Positions 1 through 8,539 of a stretch of 64,000 bases of DNA are shown piece by piece. Source of the stretch: Nocardioides sp. T2.26MG-1 (GTDB taxonomy: Bacteria > Actinomycetota > Actinomycetes > Propionibacteriales > Nocardioidaceae); assembly GCF_950101795.1 (NCBI RefSeq), contig NZ_CATNLZ010000012.1:248001-312000 (forward strand), read 5' to 3'. Made by a program: the position numbers and the translations under genes. A model generated the notes under the pieces. It ran no database searches and was not told where the DNA came from. It was given only the letters and a program-made list of their open reading frames with translations. Numbering within the stretch: position 1 is the first letter of the stretch; each line of letters starts with the position of its first letter.

Positions 1-1320
1 GTGCTCGACATGGTGAGGTCAGGCGAGGTGGACATCGTGCTGGCCTGGAAGGTCGATCGGATCACGCGGACAGTTCGTGAACTCGTCTCGATCGTGGACG
101 TCTGCCAGGAGGCGAACGTCAGCGTGGTCACGGTTGATGGAGACCTCGACCTCTCATCGCCTCAGGGCAGAGCGGTCGCCACGATCCTCGGGTCCATCTC
201 GCAGATGGAGGTCGAGCGCAAGGGTGAGCGTCAGCGGTCCGCCAACGCTCAGAGACGGGCCGAGGGACAGCCGTGGCGAAGTGGCTGGGCGTCCTTCGGT
301 TACGACCGGGACAAGAACGTGATCCCGGAGCAGGCAGAGATGATCCGAGCTGCTGCGCAAGACGTACTCGACGGAGCATCTCTGAAGTCGATCGCTCGAC
401 GGTGGCGAGACTCCGGTGTAACTACCCCCCGAAGCCGGAAGGGCGCCGAAGGCTGGACTCACAACGGGGTGAAGACGATCCTTCTCAACCCGGTGAATGC
501 CGGGATCAACACCTACAAGGGCGAGGAGATCGGCAAGGGAGCGTGGGAGCCGATCATCACGGAGTCCACCCTGCGGCAACTTCAAGCTCTGCTAGGCGAC
601 CCAAGTCGTCGCAGTTACTCGGGTAACGGCCGTCGCCCCGAGACGCTCCTCTCTGGGATCGGGCGGTGCGCGTCATGTGGATCTCCGGTCGTCGGTGGGA
701 GCAGCGGGGGCCGGAAGGTCTACAAGTGCTCAAGCCCCCAAGGCGATCACCTGACCACCCCGCGAGCGGAAGCCGACGAGTTCGTGCTGGACGCGCTGAC
801 GAAGGGGGATGTGTTCGCAAGCCATCGGGTCCTGCCGGAAGCCGCTGAGACCGACGGACAGGACAGCCTGATGGCAGACCTTGCCTCACTCGACCGCCGC
901 GAGGCAGCCATCACAGAGCAGTTCAGTCGCGGTGCGATCGAGCAGGAGTCATGGACTCGCGCCGTCGCTGCGATCAAGGACCAGCGCGATGAGATCCGGG
1001 AGCGCATGGCTGTCGTGGACGGACGCGATCGAACCCAGGTCGCACTATCCAGGGCGAGGGTTACGAGCTTCCTCGCGCTATCACTCGCGGACAAGCGGAC
1101 GACCCTCGCGTCGATCGCGGAGGTGCAACTGCATCCTCGCAACCGACGTCGGAATGTGCCCGTCGACGAGCAGGTGACGGTGTGGGCGAGGGGCACCAAA
1201 CGCCTGAGCCCCCTTGTCGCGGGCAGGCACCCCGAGTCGCTCAAGCGTCGGGATGAGATCGTCGAGGCGCGCGAGGCCGAACTCCTAGCGTCACTGCCAT
1301 CCGACTACGAGGACGCCTGA
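1..1320 (+). CDS. large serine recombinase (integrase), 5'-truncated by window edge
   Basis: This is the C-terminal part of a large serine integrase, the enzyme class that inserts and excises phages and integrative elements. The frame is already open at base 1, and the N-terminal stretch carrying the nucleophilic serine lies outside the window. What remains shows the end of the resolvase domain, with the conserved DRITR near residue 19 and the ExEVERKGER-like helix near 72. A recombinase domain follows at about 95-190, then a zinc ribbon (Cys223, Cys226, Cys243) and a charged coiled-coil region at about 290-340. Only three of the usual four zinc-ribbon cysteines are apparent; the fourth position falls in a GDH stretch. 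It lies 3 bp upstream of a small HTH gene and marks the flanking DNA as a mobile island. The family call is secure; whether the full gene is intact cannot be seen. Confidence 0.93.
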   Translation: MLDMVRSGEVDIVLAWKVDRITRTVRELVSIVDVCQEANVSVVTVDGDLDLSSPQGRAVATILGSISQMEVERKGERQRSANAQRRAEGQPWRSGWASFGYDRDKNVIPEQAEMIRAAAQDVLDGASLKSIARRWRDSGVTTPRSRKGAEGWTHNGVKTILLNPVNAGINTYKGEEIGKGAWEPIITESTLRQLQALLGDPSRRSYSGNGRRPETLLSGIGRCASCGSPVVGGSSGGRKVYKCSSPQGDHLTTPRAEADEFVLDALTKGDVFASHRVLPEAAETDGQDSLMADLASLDRREAAITEQFSRGAIEQESWTRAVAAIKDQRDEIRERMAVVDGRDRTQVALSRARVTSFLALSLADKRTTLASIAEVQLHPRNRRRNVPVDEQVTVWARGTKRLSPLVAGRHPESLKRRDEIVEAREAELLASLPSDYEDA

Positions 1321-1323
1321 CCG

Positions 1324-1722
1324 ATGACCCGGACGGACCAGACCCCGATGCCCTTTGCGAAGCCACAGCCCCGCCGAGACGACGACTCCGACACCGACCG
1401 CACCATCACCGAACCAGCCGACCCGAGGGCAGTCGACCGCTGGACATGGGAGCGCACGGTCAAGCAGCGCGCCCGTGGCGTGAAGATGCCGCCGACCGCA
1501 CAACACATCGGCTTGCTGATCGCCACCTACTGTGACGCCCAGACTGGGGGGAACGCCTACCCGAGCGTGGCGACCTTGGTGGAGTCCTCGGGGCGTAGCA
1601 AGGACACGGTCCACACTGCGCTGCGCTGGCTGCGCACGGGCGGCTGGCTGCACCAGGTGAGCCAGGGATCTGGCGGCTCGGGCAAGTCGAGCGAGTACCA
1701 GTTGACCGTCCCAAGGGTCTGA
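1324..1722 (+). CDS. helix-turn-helix protein of the island
   Basis: This 132-residue protein starts three bases after the integrase stop and is probably co-transcribed with it. The first ~50 residues are polar and look disordered. Residues ~58-110 form a winged-helix/HTH unit (a YPSVATLVESSGRSKDTV core, then an RWLRTGGWL recognition/wing segment). This resembles the small HTH proteins of actinobacterial prophages and integrative elements, which act in replication or excision control. No catalytic motif is visible. The stretch just downstream holds short direct repeats and dyads that could be its binding site. The precise role (replication initiator-like, excisionase or repressor) cannot be decided from sequence. 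Confidence 0.75.
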   Translation: MTRTDQTPMPFAKPQPRRDDDSDTDRTITEPADPRAVDRWTWERTVKQRARGVKMPPTAQHIGLLIATYCDAQTGGNAYPSVATLVESSGRSKDTVHTALRWLRTGGWLHQVSQGSGGSGKSSEYQLTVPRV

Positions 1723-1742
1723 TCTCGGGGATACCACCAGAC

Positions 1743-1851
1743 CCGTAATCCCGTTAACAGGTAGACAGGTTTACGTCCTTACCTCTCTACCTCTTTACAT
1801 CTCTACCTCTCTACTGGGTTAACCAGTAAGAGGGGAAGACTGCTTTACGGG
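1743..1851. repeat. AT-richer spacer with 8-bp direct repeats and dyads
   Basis: Four tandem pyrimidine-rich 8-mers (ttacctct, ctacctct, ttacatct, ctacctct) occupy 1779-1810. They are followed by a ctgg-gttaa-ccag dyad around 1813-1825. The block is bracketed by an inverted pair, cccgtaa (about 1743) and ttacggg (about 1845). The composition is clearly lower in G+C than the flanks. Short phased direct repeats next to an HTH gene resemble protein-binding iterons, but no function is proven. Confidence 0.55.
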
Positions 1852-1884
1852 ATACAGGAAGACCGTGTAACTGGATCACTGGAT

Positions 1885-2180
1885 CTCCGCCGTTGCTGGT
1901 CACAGGCCGCTGACGCGGCCACTCCCGGCTTGGTCCTGACCTCTCCGCCGTTGCTGGTCACAGGCCGCTGACGCGGCCACTCCCGGCTTGGTCCTGACCT
2001 CTCCGCCGTGGCTGGTCACAGGCCGCTGACGCGGCCACTCCCGGCTTGGTCCTGACCTCTCCGCCGTGGCTGGTCACAGGCCGCTGACGCGGCCACTCCC
2101 GGCTTGGTCCTGACCTCTCCGCCGTGGCTGGTCACAGGCCGCTGACGCGGCCACTCCCGGCTTGTCCTCACATCTCCGCC
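1885..2180. repeat. 58-bp tandem repeat array (five copies plus a partial)
   Basis: Copies begin at 1885, 1943, 2001, 2059 and 2117, exactly 58 bp apart. A decayed end follows at 2174, after a one-base-shorter unit. Copies are almost identical; the visible difference is ccgttgctgg in the first two against ccgtggctgg in the last three. Each unit holds a perfect dyad, GGCCGC-TGAC-GCGGCC, and in the last three copies an outer GTGGC/GCCAC pair extends the stem. The unit is not a multiple of three, so the array is not coding, and there are no variable spacers, so it is not a CRISPR. A related short dyad (CGGCC-GCT-GGCCG) follows at about 2193. Confidence 0.9.
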
Positions 2181-2242
2181 GATATGACTTAACGGCCGCT
2201 GGCCGTGCAATAGACCCGCGGCTTCGTGTATACGCCTAGCGC

Positions 2243-4909
2243 CTAGGGATCCACATTTATCCCAAACGTGGTTATCGTTGGCCCTTCAGGCGACTGATGA
2301 GTCTGCAATATCTCAATGCGATCATCGTGCATAACGATAACAGCCGAATTTGATGCACTTATTACATGCCCAGCACTGGGCTGGGTGCGCAGAGCCTTTC
2401 GCGCGTGCCGACGCCAACGCCGCGCTTCGATCTTTCCGCGAACGGTTCCGGTCTCCATTAGCATATCCGCTAGGTTGTTCATCGCCGTTACTCGTCCAGC
2501 CTTCGCCGCCGCGAGATGCATGAACATCGCCTTGTCTGGGTCGCCAAGGGCCTCAGCGACGACCGCGAGATTCGCCATAGAAGCCCCGGAAACATCGGCA
2601 TCATGTTCGATCTTTGCTCTTGCAAGAGCCTGTTCCCACCAGTACTCCGCCTCGCGATAAAGCGATTCATCGTCACGATTCCATATTAAGTTTGCCAGAC
2701 TCGACATCGATCCCAGGTCGTCCGAAAGCGCACCATTCCATAACCAAGCCTCGGCTTGCACTTCATCGCGATCAACCAGCATCGCGAGAGCGCCGAGTTG
2801 ATTAGCGGCACGTTTCACCCCAAGGTCAAATGCTAATTCTAGGAACTTCCGTCCCCCATCCGCATTCTCGTGTTCGACCAAGTACGTCCCCACCCAGTAA
2901 TTCGCATACGGGAGATCAGGATGGTCCGTCAGAATTCCTAGGGCCGAGGCGAGATCGTCGCCCATTAGGTGAAGCTGCACCAAGCGCTCGACGACACGGT
3001 CGCGGCTGTCTTCGCCCTCCCATTCCGCCTCAGGATCATCCAATAGCGCACGCACTTGCTCGATCGCTTCCGCAACGGACGCTTGATCCCCACGCACCGC
3101 TAGAGCAAGTGCTGATAGGGAAATCGCGCGCGGAATTCCACCTAGGCTTGCGTCGCCCAAGACCTCGACGGCCTCGTCCACTTCACCGAAGTTGAGATGC
3201 CACTGCGCCAAGTCCATGCGCGCATCTACGTCACCCGAATCCGCGGCTTGCTCAAGGAGGGGCAATGCCTCGCCGTGCCTACCCACGGCGACCAAGTAGG
3301 ACCCAAGGGCACCTGCAGCGCCGGGATAGCCGAGCCGCATGGCTTGTCTGAAGTAGCGCTCAACGTCAGCCTCCACGTTCGGTCGGCCAGAACGGAGCGT
3401 CGACCTTGCGGCATTGAACGCTGCGGCCGGGAGGTTGTGTTCAGCAGCTTGCCGGTACAGGCGTTCTGCCTCTTCGCTGTATGAATCTGTTCCGCCGGCC
3501 TTCTTCTCAAGAGTAATTGCCAGGTGGTGGGCGGCTATAGGTTCCGATTCTGCGAGCGGTCGAAGCAGAGCCTCGGCCTCGTCGAGTCTTCCCTCTGACC
3601 AGAGGAGACTGGCTAGGCCGGACTTGGCGAGGGGGTGAGACGATGCTTGCCATGCACGTCGCGCTCGGTCCTCCGCAGTATCGGAGCCGTCGAGGATCGC
3701 CGCGGTTCCAAGACTAGCTAGTTCTTCGCTATCAGCTATCTCGAAGGCAACGTCCCAAACTTCAGGAACTTGCCTCAATTCATCCCACTCCCCAAGCAGC
3801 TCCTCAACATACTCATTCGCCAATAGGACGGTTCCCGATTCGTCGCTAACTTCCTCGACCAGCGCCACCGTACGACTGATCTTCTTCGTTAGCCAGGCCA
3901 TTGCTTCGTCAATTTCCGGCTCGGTCGGCGTACTCTTCAGATAGAGGGAGAGTGCTTGCGCAAGTAGGGGTCGCGGCGGACCGGATCGCATTCCCAGAGA
4001 TTGCCAATCCGCGGTCAAGCGGACAATCTGGTACTCCAGTGGCCGATCGGATTGGGCAACACGGAGCCTTCTCTCCAAGAGAGGTCCACCGCCAAGCATG
4101 GCGCCAAGTCCATACTCCTTTGCACGATCCGTCTCCGATTCCGTTAATTGCTCGGTCGCTCGTTCCAGTTCGTCGACAGACCACCTTCCGATCCAAATGG
4201 GATCACCGAACCAAGGAACAAGGTCGAAGCCGTCAGGCTTGCCCTCATCCGAAGCAGTCAGGCGGTCAAGTTCAGCACTCCGGATCGTCGCGATACAGAA
4301 GTTGTCCGAAACGATGCCGTCGAGGTACGACACTGACCCAATCCGGCTGAAATTCTCTAGGTCGTCGAGCCAGATGACAGTCTTCTGAATGGCGATACCG
4401 GCAGATACGGCTCTGAATAGTGCCTCTGCATTAGGTGGCTTCCACACCCGATACTTTGGAAGGCCCGTCCTTGCCAACTCCAGTCCCAATCGAGTCTTCC
4501 CCGCCATCGCCGGTCCGACGATCAGCAACCGCTTATTCTTGCGAAGCCGGGCGAGCGCCTCATCGTGTACGTCACGCTGGACATACCGAACGTCTTTAAT
4601 TGACGGATGGACTGATGCTTCCGCCAGCGTGAAATCGCGAGCGTATGGGAGCTTTCGATCTAAACTGTGCGGCGCGAGTTCACGCATCGCCGACCGGCCC
4701 GTGGCGCGTGCTGCCGCGGCATCCATGAAAGCCTGCACGACGAATGGGACCGCAGGGCTAGCAACCAGCGCCACCACGATCAGCCAAGCAGGAGCATCCT
4801 TCCAGCGTGTGACCACCACGACGCCTATGACGACCGCGATGCCGACCGCTATGGACGTGGACGCCCCCGATCTTGCGATGTCAGCACGCTTGAAGCCGCT
4901 CCGCAACAC
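2243..4909 (-). CDS. membrane-anchored STAND-like NTPase with TPR/Sel1-like repeats
   Basis: I do not recognise a named family for this 888-residue protein. Two hydrophobic segments (about 17-33 and 41-61) anchor the N-terminus. A P-loop NTPase follows: Walker A GPAMAGKT at 132-139, Walker B TVIWLDD at 177-183, and a downstream ATIRSAE segment resembling the T/SR sensor of STAND/AAA ATPases. The C-terminal half (about 430-840) is a run of helical TPR/Sel1-like units (recurring A-x-x-L-G...A-x-x-x-Y/W patterns), ending in a short beta-rich tail (VIVMHDDRIEIL). The order anchor, switch NTPase, repeat sensor matches STAND proteins, several of which act in phage defence or signalling; that role is inference. 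Codon use is AT-richer than the neighbours: 47% G+C in 2281-2340 and 63% in 3541-3600, against 70% in 6601-6660. This and the adjacent integrase indicate transfer. The gene stands alone and opposes the integrase. Confidence 0.8.
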   Translation of the reverse strand: MLRSGFKRADIARSGASTSIAVGIAVVIGVVVVTRWKDAPAWLIVVALVASPAVPFVVQAFMDAAAARATGRSAMRELAPHSLDRKLPYARDFTLAEASVHPSIKDVRYVQRDVHDEALARLRKNKRLLIVGPAMAGKTRLGLELARTGLPKYRVWKPPNAEALFRAVSAGIAIQKTVIWLDDLENFSRIGSVSYLDGIVSDNFCIATIRSAELDRLTASDEGKPDGFDLVPWFGDPIWIGRWSVDELERATEQLTESETDRAKEYGLGAMLGGGPLLERRLRVAQSDRPLEYQIVRLTADWQSLGMRSGPPRPLLAQALSLYLKSTPTEPEIDEAMAWLTKKISRTVALVEEVSDESGTVLLANEYVEELLGEWDELRQVPEVWDVAFEIADSEELASLGTAAILDGSDTAEDRARRAWQASSHPLAKSGLASLLWSEGRLDEAEALLRPLAESEPIAAHHLAITLEKKAGGTDSYSEEAERLYRQAAEHNLPAAAFNAARSTLRSGRPNVEADVERYFRQAMRLGYPGAAGALGSYLVAVGRHGEALPLLEQAADSGDVDARMDLAQWHLNFGEVDEAVEVLGDASLGGIPRAISLSALALAVRGDQASVAEAIEQVRALLDDPEAEWEGEDSRDRVVERLVQLHLMGDDLASALGILTDHPDLPYANYWVGTYLVEHENADGGRKFLELAFDLGVKRAANQLGALAMLVDRDEVQAEAWLWNGALSDDLGSMSSLANLIWNRDDESLYREAEYWWEQALARAKIEHDADVSGASMANLAVVAEALGDPDKAMFMHLAAAKAGRVTAMNNLADMLMETGTVRGKIEARRWRRHARKALRTQPSAGHVISASNSAVIVMHDDRIEILQTHQSPEGPTITTFGINVDP

Positions 4910-5290
4910 AGGTCGACCTTCCTGCTGGCAGGTTCGCTTGCTAGGCGTTTCACCCAGTCAAGCAACATCTCACGGCGATGACTTGGAAACCGTGGCAACT
5001 TTGGGGCTGCTATGACCCCCCGGTGAGGTCAACCGGGGTCGAGGGGGTCATACCCCCACGCCCTCCCGTCCCATGATCAAGAGCCGAACGGACCTGAACC
5101 CATGCGATTACGGACGAGACGGGTCGTTCCAAGGCTGAGATAGCCCTCAGGCGCACGGAATGGCCCATCTGAGCGCCTTGCAGGTCGCGAGGGACCTCGA
5201 GTCCACTTCGGGGAGAACCTCGCTAGAAAAGGCCATTACGGGCCGTTGGTGCGATGCCGCAAGATCTTCGGCCAGCCGACGCCGACCCAA
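4910..5290. other. intergenic region with a nested ~40-bp dyad; candidate island edge
   Basis: There is no convincing gene in these 381 bases between the NTPase start and the tadC stop. The main feature is a nested inverted repeat at 5012-5051: outer arms atgaccccc and gggggtcat, inner arms ccggt and accgg. Imperfect dyads of 40-50 bp are typical of serine-integrase attachment sites, but the dyad could equally be a terminator or operator. The region must also hold the promoter for the minus-strand NTPase. Confidence 0.45.
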
Positions 5291-6220
5291 CTAGCGCCTT
5301 CGTGCCTCGAAAGGTAACAAGGTGAACAGCACGGTGATGGGCAGGACCAGGAACACGACCGGCACCATCATGAAGACCTCCTTGCGGGCGGCCGTCTCGA
5401 TCAGCTCGCGCCGGCCGGCCTCGCGGACGTCGGCGGCCTGCGCGTGCAGCACGTCGGCGAGCGGCGTGCCGCGCTCGACCGCGACCGCCACGCCCTGGGC
5501 GAAGCGCGCGAGCAGTGGCAGTCCGGTCGCCGCCGCCATCGCGTCGAACGCTCCCGCCACCGGCTCGCCGGTGCGGATCTCGGCCAGCACCCGGCCGAGG
5601 TCGGCGGACAGCTCGCCGCCGCTGCGGCGTACGACGCGGTCCAGTGCCGCGACCGGGCCCTCTCCGGCCGCGACCGCGAGCGCGAGCAGCTCGGCGACCG
5701 TCGGGAACTCCGCGAGGATCCGCCGCTCTCGGCTGCGGACCTGGCTGGTGAGGTGGGTGTCGCGGGCGAGGACGCCGACGACGAACGCGATCACGCAGAG
5801 CAGCACTGACGTCGCCGCGGAGCCGGGCGCGGTGAGCATCCGCAGCACACCCCAGGCCGCGGCGAGCGCGAAGCCGACCACGCCCCACAGGACCTGCTCG
5901 ACGCGGAACTCGTGCACGGTCTTGTCGAGCCCGGCCCGCTGCAGGCGTCGCTGGACGGAGGTCGCCCCACCCAGCACGCGTTCGACCGCGTCGGCGGCCG
6001 AGCGCAACAACGGGCCGAACACGCCCGCCGCCGCGGAGGTCGGCGAGGTCGACACGACCCGCAGCTCGGGTGAGCGACCGACCTGCGGCAGGTCGCGGAC
6101 ATAGGGCAGCACCCGGACCGCCAGCTGCGGCCGGCGGACAGCCCGCACCCGGGCGGCGACCAGCAGCACACCGCCGCCGGCGACGGCGCCGAGGAACCCA
6201 CCCCAGACGGCGGGAGTCAC
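5291..6220 (-). CDS. tadC: TadC-like Flp/Tad pilus inner-membrane platform protein
   Basis: This T2SSF-family protein (309 residues) is one of the two inner-membrane platform subunits that the ATPase TadA drives in Tad pilus assembly or type II-like secretion. An N-terminal membrane helix (AVWGGFLGAVAGGGVLLVAA), a central pair of hydrophobic helices and a C-terminal hydrophobic hairpin (VPVVFLVLPITVLFTLLPF) are visible. Between them lies the T2SSF signature region (EFPTVAELLALAVAAGEGP...). The GTG start at 6220 is chosen because it overlaps the tadB stop by GTGA; a longer upstream frame runs antisense-like through tadB. It is the last gene of the cassette. The Flp pilin and TadE/F genes that normally follow are absent because the island lies directly downstream. 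Confidence 0.85.
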   Translation of the reverse strand: MTPAVWGGFLGAVAGGGVLLVAARVRAVRRPQLAVRVLPYVRDLPQVGRSPELRVVSTSPTSAAAGVFGPLLRSAADAVERVLGGATSVQRRLQRAGLDKTVHEFRVEQVLWGVVGFALAAAWGVLRMLTAPGSAATSVLLCVIAFVVGVLARDTHLTSQVRSRERRILAEFPTVAELLALAVAAGEGPVAALDRVVRRSGGELSADLGRVLAEIRTGEPVAGAFDAMAAATGLPLLARFAQGVAVAVERGTPLADVLHAQAADVREAGRRELIETAARKEVFMMVPVVFLVLPITVLFTLLPFEARRR

Positions 6221-7071
6221 GAGAGGATCCGGCGTTCGGTGGGGAGCCGGCCGATCCGCATCATCAGCCGGTAGGCGACGACACAGGCGCCGGCACCGAC
6301 GGCGAGCACGACCACGCCGCCGGGTGAGGCATACCGGTGGATGACGTCGGACTGGAAGGACATGAACAGCAGCACCAGCCACGGGGACGCCACGGCCAGC
6401 CTGGCCCCGTTGACAGTCCAGGCCTGGCGGGCCTCCAGCTCGGAGCGGGTGCGCGCGTCGTCTCGGAGGTACGACGAGAGGTTGCGCAACAGCCGGCCGA
6501 GCTCGCCCCCGCCGACCTCGCGGGCGATCCGGAGCCCCTCGACGACGCGGTCGCCCACCGGGTCGGCGAGCCGCTCCTTGAGCCGGTCGAGGGACTCACC
6601 GAAGCGGCCGGTCACCTGGTAGTCCAGCGCGAACTGGTCGAACGCGTGGCGCAGCGGCTCGGGCCCGCGAGTGCCGAGCGCGGCCAGCGCGTCGGGCAGC
6701 GACATGCCGGCTCGCACGGCGGAGGTGAGGTTGTCGACGGCCTCGGGCCAGACCTCGGCGAGCTCGCGCTGGCGCCGGCGGGCGCGTCCCGAGACCACCG
6801 CCACCGGCATCCAGGCGCCCATCAGCCCGAAGGCCAGTGCCACCGGCGGGGTGCCCGAGACGGCCTGGAGCACCACGGTGGTGAGCACGCCGCTGACGAT
6901 GCACAGGACCACGAACCCGGTCACCGAGACCGACCCGAGCCCGGCCCGCGCCAGCAGCTCGTGGATCCGTCCGCGGCCGGCCGGCTCGGACCGTGGGCTG
7001 CGCGGCAGGGCGAACGCGGTCCACACCAGCATCAGCCCGACGCCGACCCCGAGCCCGACCAGCGCGCCCAT
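6217..7071 (-). CDS. tadB: TadB-like Flp/Tad pilus inner-membrane platform protein
   Basis: This 284-residue T2SSF-family membrane protein is the partner of TadC in the Tad pilus assembly platform. It has an N-terminal membrane helix, a hydrophobic pair at about 45-95, the cytoplasmic helical domain (WPEAVDNLTSAVRAGMSLPDALAAL) and a C-terminal membrane pair (PWLVLLFMSF and VVVLAVGAGACVVAY). The ATG at 7071 overlaps the tadA stop by one base (TGATG), and the stop overlaps tadC by four bases, so the three genes are translationally coupled. Confidence 0.87.
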   Translation of the reverse strand: MGALVGLGVGVGLMLVWTAFALPRSPRSEPAGRGRIHELLARAGLGSVSVTGFVVLCIVSGVLTTVVLQAVSGTPPVALAFGLMGAWMPVAVVSGRARRRQRELAEVWPEAVDNLTSAVRAGMSLPDALAALGTRGPEPLRHAFDQFALDYQVTGRFGESLDRLKERLADPVGDRVVEGLRIAREVGGGELGRLLRNLSSYLRDDARTRSELEARQAWTVNGARLAVASPWLVLLFMSFQSDVIHRYASPGGVVVLAVGAGACVVAYRLMMRIGRLPTERRILS

Positions 7072-8390
7072 CAGGACTCCTCGCTCAGCAGCCCGAGGAC
7101 GTCGATCCCGATCCGCTCGTAGCGCTCCGCGTGCGGCGGCATCCCGCCGGTGCGGCGAAGCTCGCCGCCGCGACGCTCGAAGAGCGGCTCGGTCTCGATG
7201 ATGTCGTTCTCGACCCGGCCGGGGACCCCGACGATCTCGTTGACGCGGCGTACGCCGTGCTGGTCGATGCCCAGGTGCACCACCAGGTCCACGCTGGCCG
7301 CGACCGTGGGCACCACGAACCGGGCCGAGATGTTCTCACCAGCCAGCAGCGGCAACGTGCACATCTTCACCAGCGCCTCGCGGGCGCTGTTGGCGTGGAT
7401 CGTGCACATGCCGGGCAGCCCGGCGTTCAGCGCGAGCAGCAGGTCGAGGCACTCCTCGGCGCGGACCTCCCCCACGATGATGCGGCTGGGCCGCATCCGG
7501 AGGCTCTCCTTGACCAGGTCGCGCAGCCGGATCTCGCCGGTGCCCTCGAGCCCGGACTGCCGGGTCTGCAGGGGCACCCAGTCGGGGTGCGGGAACCGCA
7601 GCTCGAAGACCTCCTCGGCGGACACCACGCGGTCTCCACCCGGGATCGCGGCGGCGAGGCAGTTGAGCATCGTGGTCTTGCCGGCCTGGGTGCCGCCCGC
7701 CACCAGCACGTTGAGCCCGGCCCGCACCGACGCCTCGAGGAACGCCGCGGCGCCCGGCGTCAGGCTGCCGAGCTCGACGAGGTCGTGGAGGCGCGCGGCG
7801 CGCAGCACGAACTTGCGGATGTTGACGGCTGAGAAGCCGCGGCTGATGCCCTCGAGCACCACGTGCAGCCGGTGCCCCTCGGGGAGCATCGCGTCCACGA
7901 ACGGCTGGCTGATGTCGATGCGCCGCCCGCTGCTCTTGAGCATCCGCTCGACCAGCTCCTGCACCTGCGCGGAGGTGAGCACCAGCGTGGTCAGCTCGTG
8001 CCGGCCGTGGCGGGCGACGAAGACCCGGCTCGGGTCGTTGATCCACACCTCCTCGACCGCGGGGTCGTCGAGGAACGGCTGGAGCGGCCCGAACCCGGAG
8101 ACCCGGGCGACGAGCTCGCCCACCATCGAGTCGACGTCGGGCACGGGCGCGACCGCGCCGGTCAGGCTGCGGTTGTCGTGGTCGCGGACCACGCTCTCGG
8201 CGATCCGGCGGACCAGGTCGGCCTCACGCTGCGGGTCCACCGCCTCGCGGCGCACCACCTCGCGCACGTGCTGGTCGAGCTGCTCGACGAGCTCCTCGTG
8301 CGCGTTCGCCGTACGCCGTGGCGCGGGGTGCCCGGCAGGTGTGGTCGAGATGTTGGTCGACGGGTGGGTCGATGGGTGCGTCAGTGACAT
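7071..8390 (-). CDS. tadA: CpaF/TadA-type secretion ATPase
   Basis: This is the hexameric ATPase that powers Tad pilus or type II/IV-like secretion at the cytoplasmic face of the membrane. The 439-residue protein has the N-terminal CpaF helical/loop region (QFVDDPAVEEVWIN-type, seen as FLDDPAVEEVWINDP), a Walker A (GGTQAGKTT, Lys238), an Asp-box (SAEEVFELRF), the RPSRIIVGEVRAEECLDLLLALN Walker B/His-box equivalent and the GMCTIHANS switch. The ATG at 8390 has a GGGGGACT ribosome-binding site. Upstream codons in this frame lie in an intergenic region full of dyads, so the longer reading is rejected. It is the first gene of tadA-tadB-tadC. Confidence 0.93.
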   Translation of the reverse strand: MSLTHPSTHPSTNISTTPAGHPAPRRTANAHEELVEQLDQHVREVVRREAVDPQREADLVRRIAESVVRDHDNRSLTGAVAPVPDVDSMVGELVARVSGFGPLQPFLDDPAVEEVWINDPSRVFVARHGRHELTTLVLTSAQVQELVERMLKSSGRRIDISQPFVDAMLPEGHRLHVVLEGISRGFSAVNIRKFVLRAARLHDLVELGSLTPGAAAFLEASVRAGLNVLVAGGTQAGKTTMLNCLAAAIPGGDRVVSAEEVFELRFPHPDWVPLQTRQSGLEGTGEIRLRDLVKESLRMRPSRIIVGEVRAEECLDLLLALNAGLPGMCTIHANSAREALVKMCTLPLLAGENISARFVVPTVAASVDLVVHLGIDQHGVRRVNEIVGVPGRVENDIIETEPLFERRGGELRRTGGMPPHAERYERIGIDVLGLLSEES

Positions 8391-8539
8391 CAAGTCCCCC
8401 GAGATGGTTCCTTGAGCGGCAGTCTTCCAGCGGAACGGCCACGCCAAACCCGCGTCGGTCGATGCCTGTGGACAACGAGCCGGGCGGCGGGTGGTTCCGA
8501 CCGTTCGTGCCGGCACCGGAGCCGGCCCACCTCGACCTC

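Noticed and set aside
1885..2180. CRISPR array
   Set aside because: Copies are directly tandem with no unique spacers and no cas genes nearby.
2016..2210. A 64-codon minus-strand frame within the 58-bp array
   Set aside because: The repeat period is not a multiple of three, so successive copies are read in different frames; coding is implausible.
4910..5290. tRNA gene as an integration target at the island edge
   Set aside because: No cloverleaf with T-loop GTTCRANNC could be found on either strand.
2236..5299. Shared ctagcgcct near 2236 and 5291 as an att direct repeat
   Set aside because: Only nine bases match, which is too short to distinguish from chance without the other island end.
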